Assembly (NCBI GenBank): GCA_024711415.1
Contig: JANJSW010000122.1
Span: 1-7,528 of the forward strand
DNA length: 7,528 nucleotides
Reading direction: 5' to 3'
DNA from: Thermomonas sp.
GTDB taxonomy: Bacteria; Pseudomonadota; Gammaproteobacteria; Xanthomonadales; Xanthomonadaceae
Shown: positions 1 through 6,984 of the stretch, piece by piece
How positions within the stretch are numbered: the first letter of the stretch is position 1
How the letters are laid out: every line of letters begins with the position of its first letter
Position numbers and translations under genes: made by a program
The notes under the pieces: generated by a model
Told to the model about the DNA's origin: nothing
Seen by the model: only the letters and a program-made list of their open reading frames with translations
Databases searched by the model: none

Positions 1-1094
1 CCAACGGCGCCGATCCGCGCATCGCCGACGCCGACGGCAACACCCCCCTGCACCACGCCGCGCGCAGCTCCGACCCCGGCGTGGCCGCGCTGCTGCGCGC
101 GCAGCTGGACCTGGTCAAGGTGATCCGCGAGAAGAAGGTGGCGCCGTTTGCCGCCAACCTGGCACTGGCGGCCTACCAGCGCCGGCTGGCAGAACAGCTG
201 GGCATCGAGCCGGGTGCGGAACTGAAGGCCGCAGCCACCGAGGCGGTTGCACGCGGGCTGTCGCTGCAGCTGATCGACCGCGACGTCGGCATCACCTTCC
301 GCCGCATCCTGCAGGGCCTGAGCTGGTGGGACCGCGCCAAGCTGATCGGCAGCGTCGCCGCCGGCCTGTTCGACCGCGAGGACGTCTCCGAAGCCGACAT
401 CGAGCGGCTGAAGGAAGGCGACATGCTGGAATCCAGTTTCGGCGAGTTCGCCCGCGAAACGCCGACGCTGTACGCCAGCCTGATCGACGAGCGCGACCGC
501 TACATGGCGGCGAAGCTGCGCGAGCGCGGCGACGGTGCGAAGCACGTCCTCGCCGTGGTCGGCGCCGGCCACCTCAAGGGCATGGCGAAATACCTCGCCG
601 AAGAGCAGCGTGCGCCGCAGGCGCTGACCGAAGAACTGGTGCAGGTCCGGCAGAAGCGCAACATCCCCTGGATCACCCTCACCCTGATGATGCTGATCTG
701 CGGCGGCATCGCCTGGGGTTATTTCCACGGCGGCCGCGACCTGGGCCGCGACCTGCTGCTGCAATGGGTGGCCTGGACCGGCGGGCTGGCGGCGCTGGGC
801 GCGCTGCTGGCACGCGGGCATGTTCTGAGCATCCTCGCCGCCGCCATCGCCGCACCGCTGAAACCGTTCCGCCCCGGCCTGCCGCCGGGCATGTTCAGCG
901 CACTGGCGGAAGTGCACCTGCGCAAGCCGGCCTACCCCGACTTCCTGGCACTGCGCGACGACGCGCAGACGCTGGCGGGCTGGTACCGCAACCGGGTGTG
1001 CCGCGTGGTGCTGGTATTCCTGCTGAGCAACATCGGCAGCGCGGTGGGCGTGTGGATTTCCGGCGCCAGCATCCTCGGCCGGCTGATCCACTAG
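1..1094 (+). CDS. Ankyrin-repeat / TraB (PrgY-GumN) family chimeric protein, 5' partial
   Basis: The frame is open from the left edge (first full codon at 3) to TAG at 1092-1094. Codons 3-101 read as ankyrin repeat (GADPRI, then DGNTPLHHAA and VAALLRA). From 105 the protein is a TraB/PrgY-family domain: LDLVKVIREKK, AANLALAAYQRRLAEQLG, IDRDVGIT at 273-296, IDERDRYM at 483-506 and VVGAGH ending at 572. A C-terminal part follows with about four hydrophobic segments (near 669-725, 750-810, 815-860 and 995-1070), as expected for proteobacterial TraB proteins. TraB relatives belong to the Tiki/TraB superfamily, whose likely metal site uses two GxxH motifs. Only the second (GAGH, 561-572) is here; the N-terminal GTxHVS lobe of roughly 90 residues is replaced by ankyrin sequence. 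GTG at 81 is the first possible start in view, but it lies inside the ankyrin repeat and has no Shine-Dalgarno sequence, so I treat the gene as entering from upstream. Family assignment is firm; substrate and role are unknown. The fusion may be genuine, a decayed remnant or an assembly error. Confidence 0.8.
   Translation, partial: NGADPRIADADGNTPLHHAARSSDPGVAALLRAQLDLVKVIREKKVAPFAANLALAAYQRRLAEQLGIEPGAELKAAATEAVARGLSLQLIDRDVGITFRRILQGLSWWDRAKLIGSVAAGLFDREDVSEADIERLKEGDMLESSFGEFARETPTLYASLIDERDRYMAAKLRERGDGAKHVLAVVGAGHLKGMAKYLAEEQRAPQALTEELVQVRQKRNIPWITLTLMMLICGGIAWGYFHGGRDLGRDLLLQWVAWTGGLAALGALLARGHVLSILAAAIAAPLKPFRPGLPPGMFSALAEVHLRKPAYPDFLALRDDAQTLAGWYRNRVCRVVLVFLLSNIGSAVGVWISGASILGRLIH
3..104 (+). 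other. Ankyrin repeat segment (end of one repeat plus most of a second)
   Basis: The first 34 codons contain GADPRI, the usual loop that closes one ankyrin repeat. They continue with DADGNTPLHHAARSSDPG and VAALLRA, matching the ankyrin consensus DxxGxTPLHxAAxxG followed by VxxLL. The next repeat should start with a G-A-D-like loop, but the sequence passes directly into TraB-family LDLVKVIRE at 105. Earlier ankyrin repeats probably lie upstream of the window. Repeat identity is clear; how many repeats the full protein has cannot be seen. Confidence 0.85.
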
Positions 1095-1100
1095 CCGGCT
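1077..1100. terminator. Candidate shared hairpin terminator between convergent genes
   Basis: GCCGGCT (1078-1084) pairs perfectly with AGCCGGC (1093-1099) around an 8-base loop, with a possible G-U pair added by 1077 and 1100. The right arm contains the last two bases of the TraB-like TAG stop, and the hairpin lies directly against the pat stop codon (1101-1103). It is placed to act on both convergent transcripts. There is no T-tract on either side, so intrinsic termination is uncertain. Confidence 0.35.
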
Positions 1101-3806
1101 TCAGACCTGCGCGCTGGCCACGTCCAGCGCCACGTCCATCAGCATCATGTCGTCCGGGTCCACGCTGACCCGGAACCCCAGCTGCCGGCACATCCGCAGC
1201 ATGGTCGCGTTCTCGCGCAGCACCTGCCCTTCCACCGTCTTCAGGCCGACGCTGCGCGCGTACTCGACCATCATCCGCATCAGCTGCCAGCCGATGCCGT
1301 AGCCCTTCAGGTCCGAGCGCACCAGGATGCTGTACTCGCCCTTTTCGAAGTTGGCGTCGGCCAGCAGGTGGACCACGCCCAGCAACTGGCCGGTATCGGT
1401 GCCCAGCGCCACCAGCGCGATCGCCCGCGCGTAGTCGAGCTGGGTCAACCGGGCGATGAACTCGTGGTTGAAGTGGCGCACGGTGGAGAAGAACCGCAAT
1501 CGCAGGTCCTCGTCGCTGATGCGGCCGAAGAATTCGCGGAACAGCGCTTCGTCCTCGGGCCGCACCGGGCGCACGAACATGCGCTCATCGTGGGCAAGGT
1601 CGACTTCGCGCTCCCATTCCGACGGATACGGGCGGATCACCATCCGCGAATGCCAGGGCCCGCGGTTCGGGCTGTCGTCGGCGGGCGCGATGGCCACGCG
1701 CGCGTCCACCGCCACCACCCCGTCGCGGTCGGCCAGCAGCGGATTGATGTCCAGCTCGCGCACCTGCGGGATGTCGGCGGCCAGCTGCGCCAGCTTCACC
1801 AGCACCAGTGCCACCGCGCGCTCGTCGGCGGCGGGCACGTCGCGGTAGGCCTTGAGGATGCGCGAGACGCGGGTACGCCCGATCAGCTCGTGCGCCAATC
1901 GCAGATCCAGCGGCGGCAGCGCCAGCGCCTTGTCGTCGATGACCTCCACCGCGGTGCCACCGCGGCCGAACACCACCACCGGGCCGAAGGTCGGGTCGTC
2001 GGCCAGGCCGACAATCAGCTCGCGCGCCTTCGGCTTGAGCACCATCGGCTGCACGGTCACGCCGTCGATGCGCGCCTCCGGGCGCAACGTCCTTGCGCGC
2101 GCCAGAATCGCGTCGGCGGCCTCGCGCACCGCCGCGCCGCTGGTCAGGTTCAGGCGCACGCCGTCCACGTCCGATTTGTGGATGATGTCCGGCGACAGGA
2201 TCTTCAGTGCGACCGGCATGCCGGCGGCCAGCAGCGGCGCGGCCACCTGCTCGGCCTGCGCGGGGTCGGTGGCCAGTGCGACCGGCGTGGCCGGGATGGC
2301 ATAGGCGCGCAGCAGCGCGGCAACCTCCAGCGGGTCCAGCCAGCGCCGGCCTGCCGCCAGCGCGCCCTCCACCACCGCTCGCGCCGCGGCGGTGTCCACT
2401 TCGAAATCCTCCGGCAGACTGGGCGGCGTTTCCATCAGCGCCCGCTGCGCCTCGTGATGGCGCACCAGGTACATGTAGCCGCGCACCGCGTCCACCTCGC
2501 TGGAATAGGTCGGCACCCCCGCTGCGTCCAGCCGCGCGATGGCGTCCTGGCCGGCACCGACCCATACGCCCAGCACCGGCTTGCCATTGGAGGTCCGTGG
2601 GCGGCCTGCGAGCACACCTGCCACCGCCGCGGCCGTGTCATGCGATGACGACAGCGCGGTGGGCACGTGCATGGCCAGCACCGCATCGTTCTCCGGGCTG
2701 GCCAACAGCGCCTCCAGCGAGGCGGCATAGCGCGCGGCGTCGGCATCGCCGATCACGTCGATCGGATTGGCGCGCGACCAGGTTGGTGGCAGCAGTGCCT
2801 CCAGTCGCTCGCGGGTGGGATCGTCGATCGCCGCCAGCGTGCCGCCCATGTCCACCAACCGGTCCACCGCCAGCACGCCGATGCCGCCGCCGTTGGTGAG
2901 GATGGCCAGCCGTCGCCCCGGCGCGCTGCGCAGGTGCCCCAGCGTTTCCGCTGCGGCGAACAGCTCGTCCAATGCCATCACCCGCAACAGCCCGGCACGC
3001 CGGAAGGCCGCGTCGTACACGCCATCGGAACCCGCCAGCGCGCCGGTATGGGTGGCGGCGGCGCGCGCACCCTGCGCGTGCCGCCCGGACTTGACCACCA
3101 CCACCGGCTTGGCACGCGCGGCGGCTCGGGCAGCCGACATGAACTTGCGCGCGTCCTGAAGGGACTCGATGTAGAGCAGGATCGCGCGCGTCTTCGGATC
3201 CTGCGCGAACCAGTCGAGCAGGTCGCCGCCGTCCACGTCCAGGGCATCGCCCAGCGACACTACCGCCGAGAACCCGACACCGCGCGCCTTGCCCCATTCC
3301 ACCAGCCCCGAGGCGATCGCGCCGGACTGCGATACCAGCGCCAGGTCGCCGGCGAGCGGCGCGCCGGCGGCGAAGCTGGCGTTGAGGCGAGCATGCGGCG
3401 CCATTACGCCCAGGCAGTTGGGCCCGACGATGCGCAGGCCATGCGCGCGCGCCGCGGCTTGGGCCTCCTCCAGCAGCGAACCCGGGCCATGCCCCAGTCC
3501 GGCGGTGACGATGATGGCCGCACGCGCACCAACCGCCGCAGCCTCGGCGATCACCCGCGGCACCGTGGCCGCCGGCGACGACACCACCACCAGCTCGGGC
3601 ACGAACCCCAGGTCGGCAAGCCGCGCTACCGCCGCCACCCCGTCGATCTGCCGATAACGCAGGTTGACCACGCCCAGCGGCCCGGCGAAGCCGCCTTCGC
3701 GCAGGTTGCGCAGGATGGCACGGCCGACCGAGCGTTCGCGCGGACTGGCGCCCACCAGCGCCAGCGATCGCGGCCGGAACACCGCGTCCAGTGCATAGAT
3801 ACTCAT
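1101..3806 (-). CDS. pat: Pat-type bifunctional ADP-forming acyl-CoA synthetase / GNAT protein acetyltransferase
   Basis: A 901-residue cytosolic protein with the domain order of Pat/YfiQ (Pka) protein lysine acetyltransferases, which are about 890 residues long. Residues 1-125 are a CoA-binding Rossmann domain (SLALVGASP near 14-22). About 125-290 is the succinyl-CoA-ligase-like part (VGPNCLG, LVSQSGAIA, ATHTGALAG with His253). About 460-700 is the ATP-grasp domain (LKILSPDIIHKSD with His543, and ELDINPL). A linker with IRPYPSEWE leads to the GNAT domain at about 740-890, with acetyl-CoA-binding KGYGIG at 834-839. Glu824, in GEYSILV, is a plausible counterpart of the catalytic Glu of Salmonella Pat. 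Pat acetylates lysines of metabolic enzymes such as acetyl-CoA synthetase. The frame extends upstream to a GTG at 3878, but I chose ATG 3806: the CoA-binding domain begins there (MSIYALDAVF), GGGAGA precedes it by 10 bases, and the longer start lies in a hairpin stem. Both synthetase histidines are present, so this domain may be active. Confidence 0.92.
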   Translation of the reverse strand: MSIYALDAVFRPRSLALVGASPRERSVGRAILRNLREGGFAGPLGVVNLRYRQIDGVAAVARLADLGFVPELVVVSSPAATVPRVIAEAAAVGARAAIIVTAGLGHGPGSLLEEAQAAARAHGLRIVGPNCLGVMAPHARLNASFAAGAPLAGDLALVSQSGAIASGLVEWGKARGVGFSAVVSLGDALDVDGGDLLDWFAQDPKTRAILLYIESLQDARKFMSAARAAARAKPVVVVKSGRHAQGARAAATHTGALAGSDGVYDAAFRRAGLLRVMALDELFAAAETLGHLRSAPGRRLAILTNGGGIGVLAVDRLVDMGGTLAAIDDPTRERLEALLPPTWSRANPIDVIGDADAARYAASLEALLASPENDAVLAMHVPTALSSSHDTAAAVAGVLAGRPRTSNGKPVLGVWVGAGQDAIARLDAAGVPTYSSEVDAVRGYMYLVRHHEAQRALMETPPSLPEDFEVDTAAARAVVEGALAAGRRWLDPLEVAALLRAYAIPATPVALATDPAQAEQVAAPLLAAGMPVALKILSPDIIHKSDVDGVRLNLTSGAAVREAADAILARARTLRPEARIDGVTVQPMVLKPKARELIVGLADDPTFGPVVVFGRGGTAVEVIDDKALALPPLDLRLAHELIGRTRVSRILKAYRDVPAADERAVALVLVKLAQLAADIPQVRELDINPLLADRDGVVAVDARVAIAPADDSPNRGPWHSRMVIRPYPSEWEREVDLAHDERMFVRPVRPEDEALFREFFGRISDEDLRLRFFSTVRHFNHEFIARLTQLDYARAIALVALGTDTGQLLGVVHLLADANFEKGEYSILVRSDLKGYGIGWQLMRMMVEYARSVGLKTVEGQVLRENATMLRMCRQLGFRVSVDPDDMMLMDVALDVASAQV

Positions 3807-3816
3807 CCCGGAACCG

Positions 3817-3822
3817 TCTCCC
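3817..3822 (-). promoter_or_regulatory. Ribosome binding site of pat
   Basis: On the minus strand GGGAGA lies 10 bases before the ATG at 3806. It supports that start over the in-frame GTG at 3878, whose extra 24 residues are Arg-rich and unlike the family N-terminus. Confidence 0.55.
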
Positions 3823-3851
3823 GCGCCGCGTTGCGACACACGATAACGCGT

Positions 3852-3867
3852 CCGGCGTTCACGCCGG
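3852..3867. other. Small perfect hairpin in the pat leader
   Basis: CCGGCG (3852-3857) pairs with CGCCGG (3862-3867) around TTCA; the flanking T3858 and A3861 could also pair, leaving a two-base loop. It lies about 45 bases before the pat start, between the larger hairpin and the ribosome binding site. It could be part of a transcription end region or a leader structure. It has no T-tract, and no convincing promoter was found beside it. Confidence 0.4.
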
Positions 3868-3877
3868 TTGCCTGGCA

Positions 3878-3904
3878 CGCCGCGGGGAGGCGATCCCCGC
3901 GGCG
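3878..3904 (-). terminator. Strong hairpin directly after the RND permease stop codon
   Basis: CGCCGCGGGGA (3878-3888) and TCCCCGCGGCG (3894-3904) form a perfect 11-bp stem with a 5-base loop. It starts 4 bases after the RND permease stop codon (3909-3911), in the direction of that transcript. Very high GC content and this position suggest a transcription terminator or an mRNA 3'-end stabiliser between the pump operon and pat. No run of T follows on the minus strand (the next bases are TGCCAGGCAA), so it is not a textbook intrinsic terminator. It could be Rho-assisted or leaky. Confidence 0.5.
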
Positions 3905-3908
3905 ACGA

Positions 3909-6900
3909 TCAGGCCGCTGCCGCAGCGCGTCGTTGTGCCCGGGTCATGCGCGCCCGCTGCAGCAGCCGCGAGGTGCCGTTGCGCAGGTCGTCCAGCAGCG
4001 CATAGATCGTCGGCAGGAACAACAGACTGACGACCGTCGAGAACGCCAGTCCGCCGGCGATCGCGCGTGCCATCGGGTAGTACGGCGGCATGCCGTCGGC
4101 GGTCTTGGTGGACAGCGCGATCGGGATCATCGCCAGGATCGCGGTGCCCATCGTCATCATGATCGGGCGCAGGCGCTCGCGGCTGCCTTCCACCAACGCG
4201 TCGATGCGCGGCAGGCCGCGGCGGCGCAGGTTGTTGATGTGCTCGATCATCACGATGCCGTTGTTCACCACCACGCCCATCAGCACCAGGATGCCGATCA
4301 CGGCCATGATGTTCATCTCGGTGCCGGTGAGCCAGAACAGCCAGTACACGCCGAAGATCGAGAACAGCACGCAACTCATGATCGCCAGCGGGAACAGCAG
4401 CGATTCGAACACCGCCGCCATGATCACCAGCATCAGCACCAGCGCGATGCCGATCGCGCGCACCATCTGGTCCATGCCGTCGAAGTTGATGTTGAAGCCG
4501 GCACCGTCGAAGGTATAGCTGTAGCCCGGCGGGAACTGGACGTTCTTCAGGGTGTCCTCGATCGACTTGCGGGCGTCCTGCATGGACGCGCCCTGCGCCA
4601 GCCCGGCCTGCACCTGCAGCATGGTCTGCCGGCTCTGCCGCTGGATCTGGGTGGCGGCGGGCGTGGTGTCCACGTCCACCATCGCCAGCAGCGGCACTTC
4701 GGTGCCGTTCGGCGCGCGCACCAGGAAGGTGGACAGGTCCTCCACGCTGTAGCTGTCGGAGCCGGCGAAGCGCACGTTGACCGGGATCTCCACGTCCTCG
4801 CGGTGGAAATCACGCAGCGACGAACCGCGCAATGCCATGCCGACGAACTGGGCCACCTGCTGCGCGCTGAAGCCATAGGCCGCCGCGCGCTCGCGGTTGA
4901 CCTGCACCTTCAGCTCGGTGTTGGCGTCGCCGGTGTCCACGCGCACGTCGCGCAGCTTCGGGTTGCGCCCCAGGATCGGCACGATGTCGTCCGCCAGCTC
5001 CTTCAACGTCTGGGTGGAGTCGCCGATCAGGCTGAAGGTGATCCCCTGCCCGTCGCCGCTGCCCATGCCGCCCGGCCAGCCGATGCCGAGGTTTGCCCGC
5101 GCGGACTTGGGCAGCCCCTTGCGCACCTCCTCGGAAATCTTCTTGTTCTGCTCGGCGTCGTCGATGGTCAGGAACAGGCGCGTCTGTGCCCAGCCCTGTT
5201 CGCTGTAGCGGCTGTAGACGCGGTCGATCTTGAAATCGTCGCGGTGCGCATTGACGAACTGCTCGACCCGCGCGACCTCCTTGCCCATCTCCTCCTTGGA
5301 ATAGGCTCCCTTCCACTGGTAGAAGATGTTGATCTCGGTGGGGTCGCTGTCGTCACCGCTGCCGGTGGTGTTCATCATCGGATACACGCTGACCAGCGAA
5401 ATCGCCAGGATCCCGGCCACGCTCCAGCCCCGGTGCAGCAGGGTCCAGCGCAGCAGGCGGGCGTAGCGCGCCTGCAGGCCGGTGATGAACGGGGACTTCA
5501 GCGCCGGCGGCGTTTTCATCCGCGCCGAGAGCATCGGGATCAGGCTGATGGCCACCAGCCACGAGGCCAGCAGCGACACCGAGATGGTCACAGCCAGCTG
5601 GCTCAGATAGATGGTGATGATGTTCTTCTCGCCGAACAGCATCGGCAGGAACACCACGCAGTGGCACAGGGTGCCGGCCGACAGCGCGATGGCCACGTGG
5701 CGCGTGCCGATGATCGACGCCAGCCACGGCTTGCCGGGGTACTTCTCGCGCTCCTGGTAGATGCTCTCGACCACCACCACGGCGTTGTCCACCAGCATGC
5801 CCACCGCCAGCAGCAGGCCCATCATCGAGATGATGTTGAGGGTAATGCCGGCGAAATACATGAATCCCAGCGTCATCGTGAAGCAGATCGGGATCGCCGT
5901 GGACACCATCAGGGTGGACGGCCAGTGGCGCAGGAAGGCATACAGCACCACGACCGACAGCAGCAGGCCGATGCCGCCGGCTTCGGCCAGCGCCAGCAGC
6001 GAGCTGGTGACCGCCTCGCCCTGGTCATCGGTCACCTCGATGCTCACCCCGCGCATCGCCGGATCCTGCTCCAGCTGCTTGATTTCCTTGCGCACCATCC
6101 GCGACAGGTCGACCAGGTTCGCCGCACGCTCCTTGTAGATGTCCACGCCCACGCTGGGCTTGCCGTCCATCCGCCGCACGTAGTTCATGCGCTGCGGCTG
6201 CAGATCGACGTCGGCGATGTCGGACAGGCGCGTGCCCTTCTTGTCGATGCGCAGGTCGCGCAACTGCTGCAGCTGCTGCAGCTCGCCCAACGGCTGCACG
6301 CGCAGGCGCTGGCCGGCTTCGGTGATCTCGCCGGCGGACACCGCGAAGTTCGCCGCCTGCAGCTTCTGCACCAGCTCGTTCAGCACCACCCCGTGCGCGG
6401 TCAGGCGGTCCTTGTCCAGCGCCACCAGCACTTCCTGCTTGGCCACGCCCTCCACTTCCACACGCGCCACGCCGGGCAGGCGCTCGAGCCGCTGCTTGAT
6501 GCTGCGCTCGATCAGGTCGGCGCGGGTGGTCAGGTCGACGCTGCTGGTCAGGCGCAGGCTCAGCGCCTCGCGGTCGGAGGTGCTCCAGCGCTGCACGAAG
6601 TAGCGGCGGAAATCATCCGGCAGCTGGTCGCGGATCGCGTCTATGCGCTCGCGCGCCTCGGAGGCGGCGATGGCGATGTCCCGGCTCCAGTCGCTGAAGC
6701 GCACCTGGATCGAGCCGCCGTCGGCGTTGGCACGCGAGTTCATCGACTCGATGCCGGGCATCGTCGCCAGCGCTTCCTCGACCGGGCGCACCAGGTTGCG
6801 CTCCACCTCTTCCGGGGTGGAGCCTGGGTACGGCAGCGACACGAAGAAGAACGGGATGGTGGCTTCCGGCTCGGCCTCCAGCGGCAGGCGGAAGGAAGCG

Positions 6901-6980
6901 ATCAGGCCGATCGCCACCATCGACACGAACAGCATGATCGTGGTGATGGGGCGGCGGATGGAGAGCTCGGTGATGTTCAT
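3909..6980 (-). CDS. RND (AcrB/ACR_tran) family efflux permease
   Basis: A complete inner-membrane proton-driven RND transporter subunit of 1023 residues, the normal family length. Helix 1 is at about 11-29 (MLFVSMVAIGLIASF), followed by the first large periplasmic part (30-325) with PGSTPEEVE and PGVARVEVEG. Helices 2-6 cover about 330-485, and helix 7 lies near 520-537. The second periplasmic part follows to about 835, and helices 8-12 run to about 1000. The conserved RLRPIMMT motif is present near 937-944. In helix 4 the relay reads LVDNAVVVVES: Asp398 is kept, but the second Asp of AcrB is Asn399. In helix 10 the AcrB lysine position is Asn906 (VNNGIVMIE). I chose ATG 6980 (MNITELSIRRP, the family N-terminus) over an in-frame start 24 bases upstream; GAAGG lies 9 bases before it. 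The gene starts 4 bases after another RND gene, so the two are probably coupled. Substrate cannot be read from sequence; general multidrug-type efflux is inferred. The C-terminal tail is Arg/Ala-rich. Confidence 0.93.
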   Translation of the reverse strand: MNITELSIRRPITTIMLFVSMVAIGLIASFRLPLEAEPEATIPFFFVSLPYPGSTPEEVERNLVRPVEEALATMPGIESMNSRANADGGSIQVRFSDWSRDIAIAASEARERIDAIRDQLPDDFRRYFVQRWSTSDREALSLRLTSSVDLTTRADLIERSIKQRLERLPGVARVEVEGVAKQEVLVALDKDRLTAHGVVLNELVQKLQAANFAVSAGEITEAGQRLRVQPLGELQQLQQLRDLRIDKKGTRLSDIADVDLQPQRMNYVRRMDGKPSVGVDIYKERAANLVDLSRMVRKEIKQLEQDPAMRGVSIEVTDDQGEAVTSSLLALAEAGGIGLLLSVVVLYAFLRHWPSTLMVSTAIPICFTMTLGFMYFAGITLNIISMMGLLLAVGMLVDNAVVVVESIYQEREKYPGKPWLASIIGTRHVAIALSAGTLCHCVVFLPMLFGEKNIITIYLSQLAVTISVSLLASWLVAISLIPMLSARMKTPPALKSPFITGLQARYARLLRWTLLHRGWSVAGILAISLVSVYPMMNTTGSGDDSDPTEINIFYQWKGAYSKEEMGKEVARVEQFVNAHRDDFKIDRVYSRYSEQGWAQTRLFLTIDDAEQNKKISEEVRKGLPKSARANLGIGWPGGMGSGDGQGITFSLIGDSTQTLKELADDIVPILGRNPKLRDVRVDTGDANTELKVQVNRERAAAYGFSAQQVAQFVGMALRGSSLRDFHREDVEIPVNVRFAGSDSYSVEDLSTFLVRAPNGTEVPLLAMVDVDTTPAATQIQRQSRQTMLQVQAGLAQGASMQDARKSIEDTLKNVQFPPGYSYTFDGAGFNINFDGMDQMVRAIGIALVLMLVIMAAVFESLLFPLAIMSCVLFSIFGVYWLFWLTGTEMNIMAVIGILVLMGVVVNNGIVMIEHINNLRRRGLPRIDALVEGSRERLRPIMMTMGTAILAMIPIALSTKTADGMPPYYPMARAIAGGLAFSTVVSLLFLPTIYALLDDLRNGTSRLLQRARMTRAQRRAAAAA
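4153..4176. repeat. 24-bp direct repeat, copy 1 (RND RLRPIMMT motif)
   Basis: Identical over 24 bases to 7259-7282, in the same orientation and at the same codon phase. It encodes RLRPIMMT of the complete RND permease. It reflects paralogy of the two pumps plus strong codon conservation, and is not a mobile element. Confidence 0.85.
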
Positions 6981-6984
6981 CCGG

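Noticed and set aside
81..83. GTG as the start of the TraB-like gene.
   Set aside because: It is in the middle of an ankyrin repeat that continues in frame upstream, and no Shine-Dalgarno sequence precedes it (the bases before it are CTCCGACCCCGGC).
1368..2648. A 426-codon plus-strand open frame opposite pat.
   Set aside because: It is rich in His, Gln and Arg, has no recognisable motif, and mirrors the conserved pat coding frame.
3836..3877. A possible promoter for pat, with TATCGT as the -10 box on the minus strand.
   Set aside because: No hexamer resembling TTGACA lies 16-18 bases upstream, and a four-of-six match alone is not meaningful.
3807..3878. A 24-residue N-terminal extension of pat from a GTG at 3878.
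   Set aside because: The extension is Arg-rich and unlike the family. The GTG sits in a hairpin stem, and the ATG at 3806 has a well-spaced GGGAGA.
6265..6283. Tandem TGCTGCAGC copies, a possible microsatellite.
   Set aside because: Only two copies, and they simply encode the Leu/Gln stretch LQQLQQL in the periplasmic part of the RND permease.
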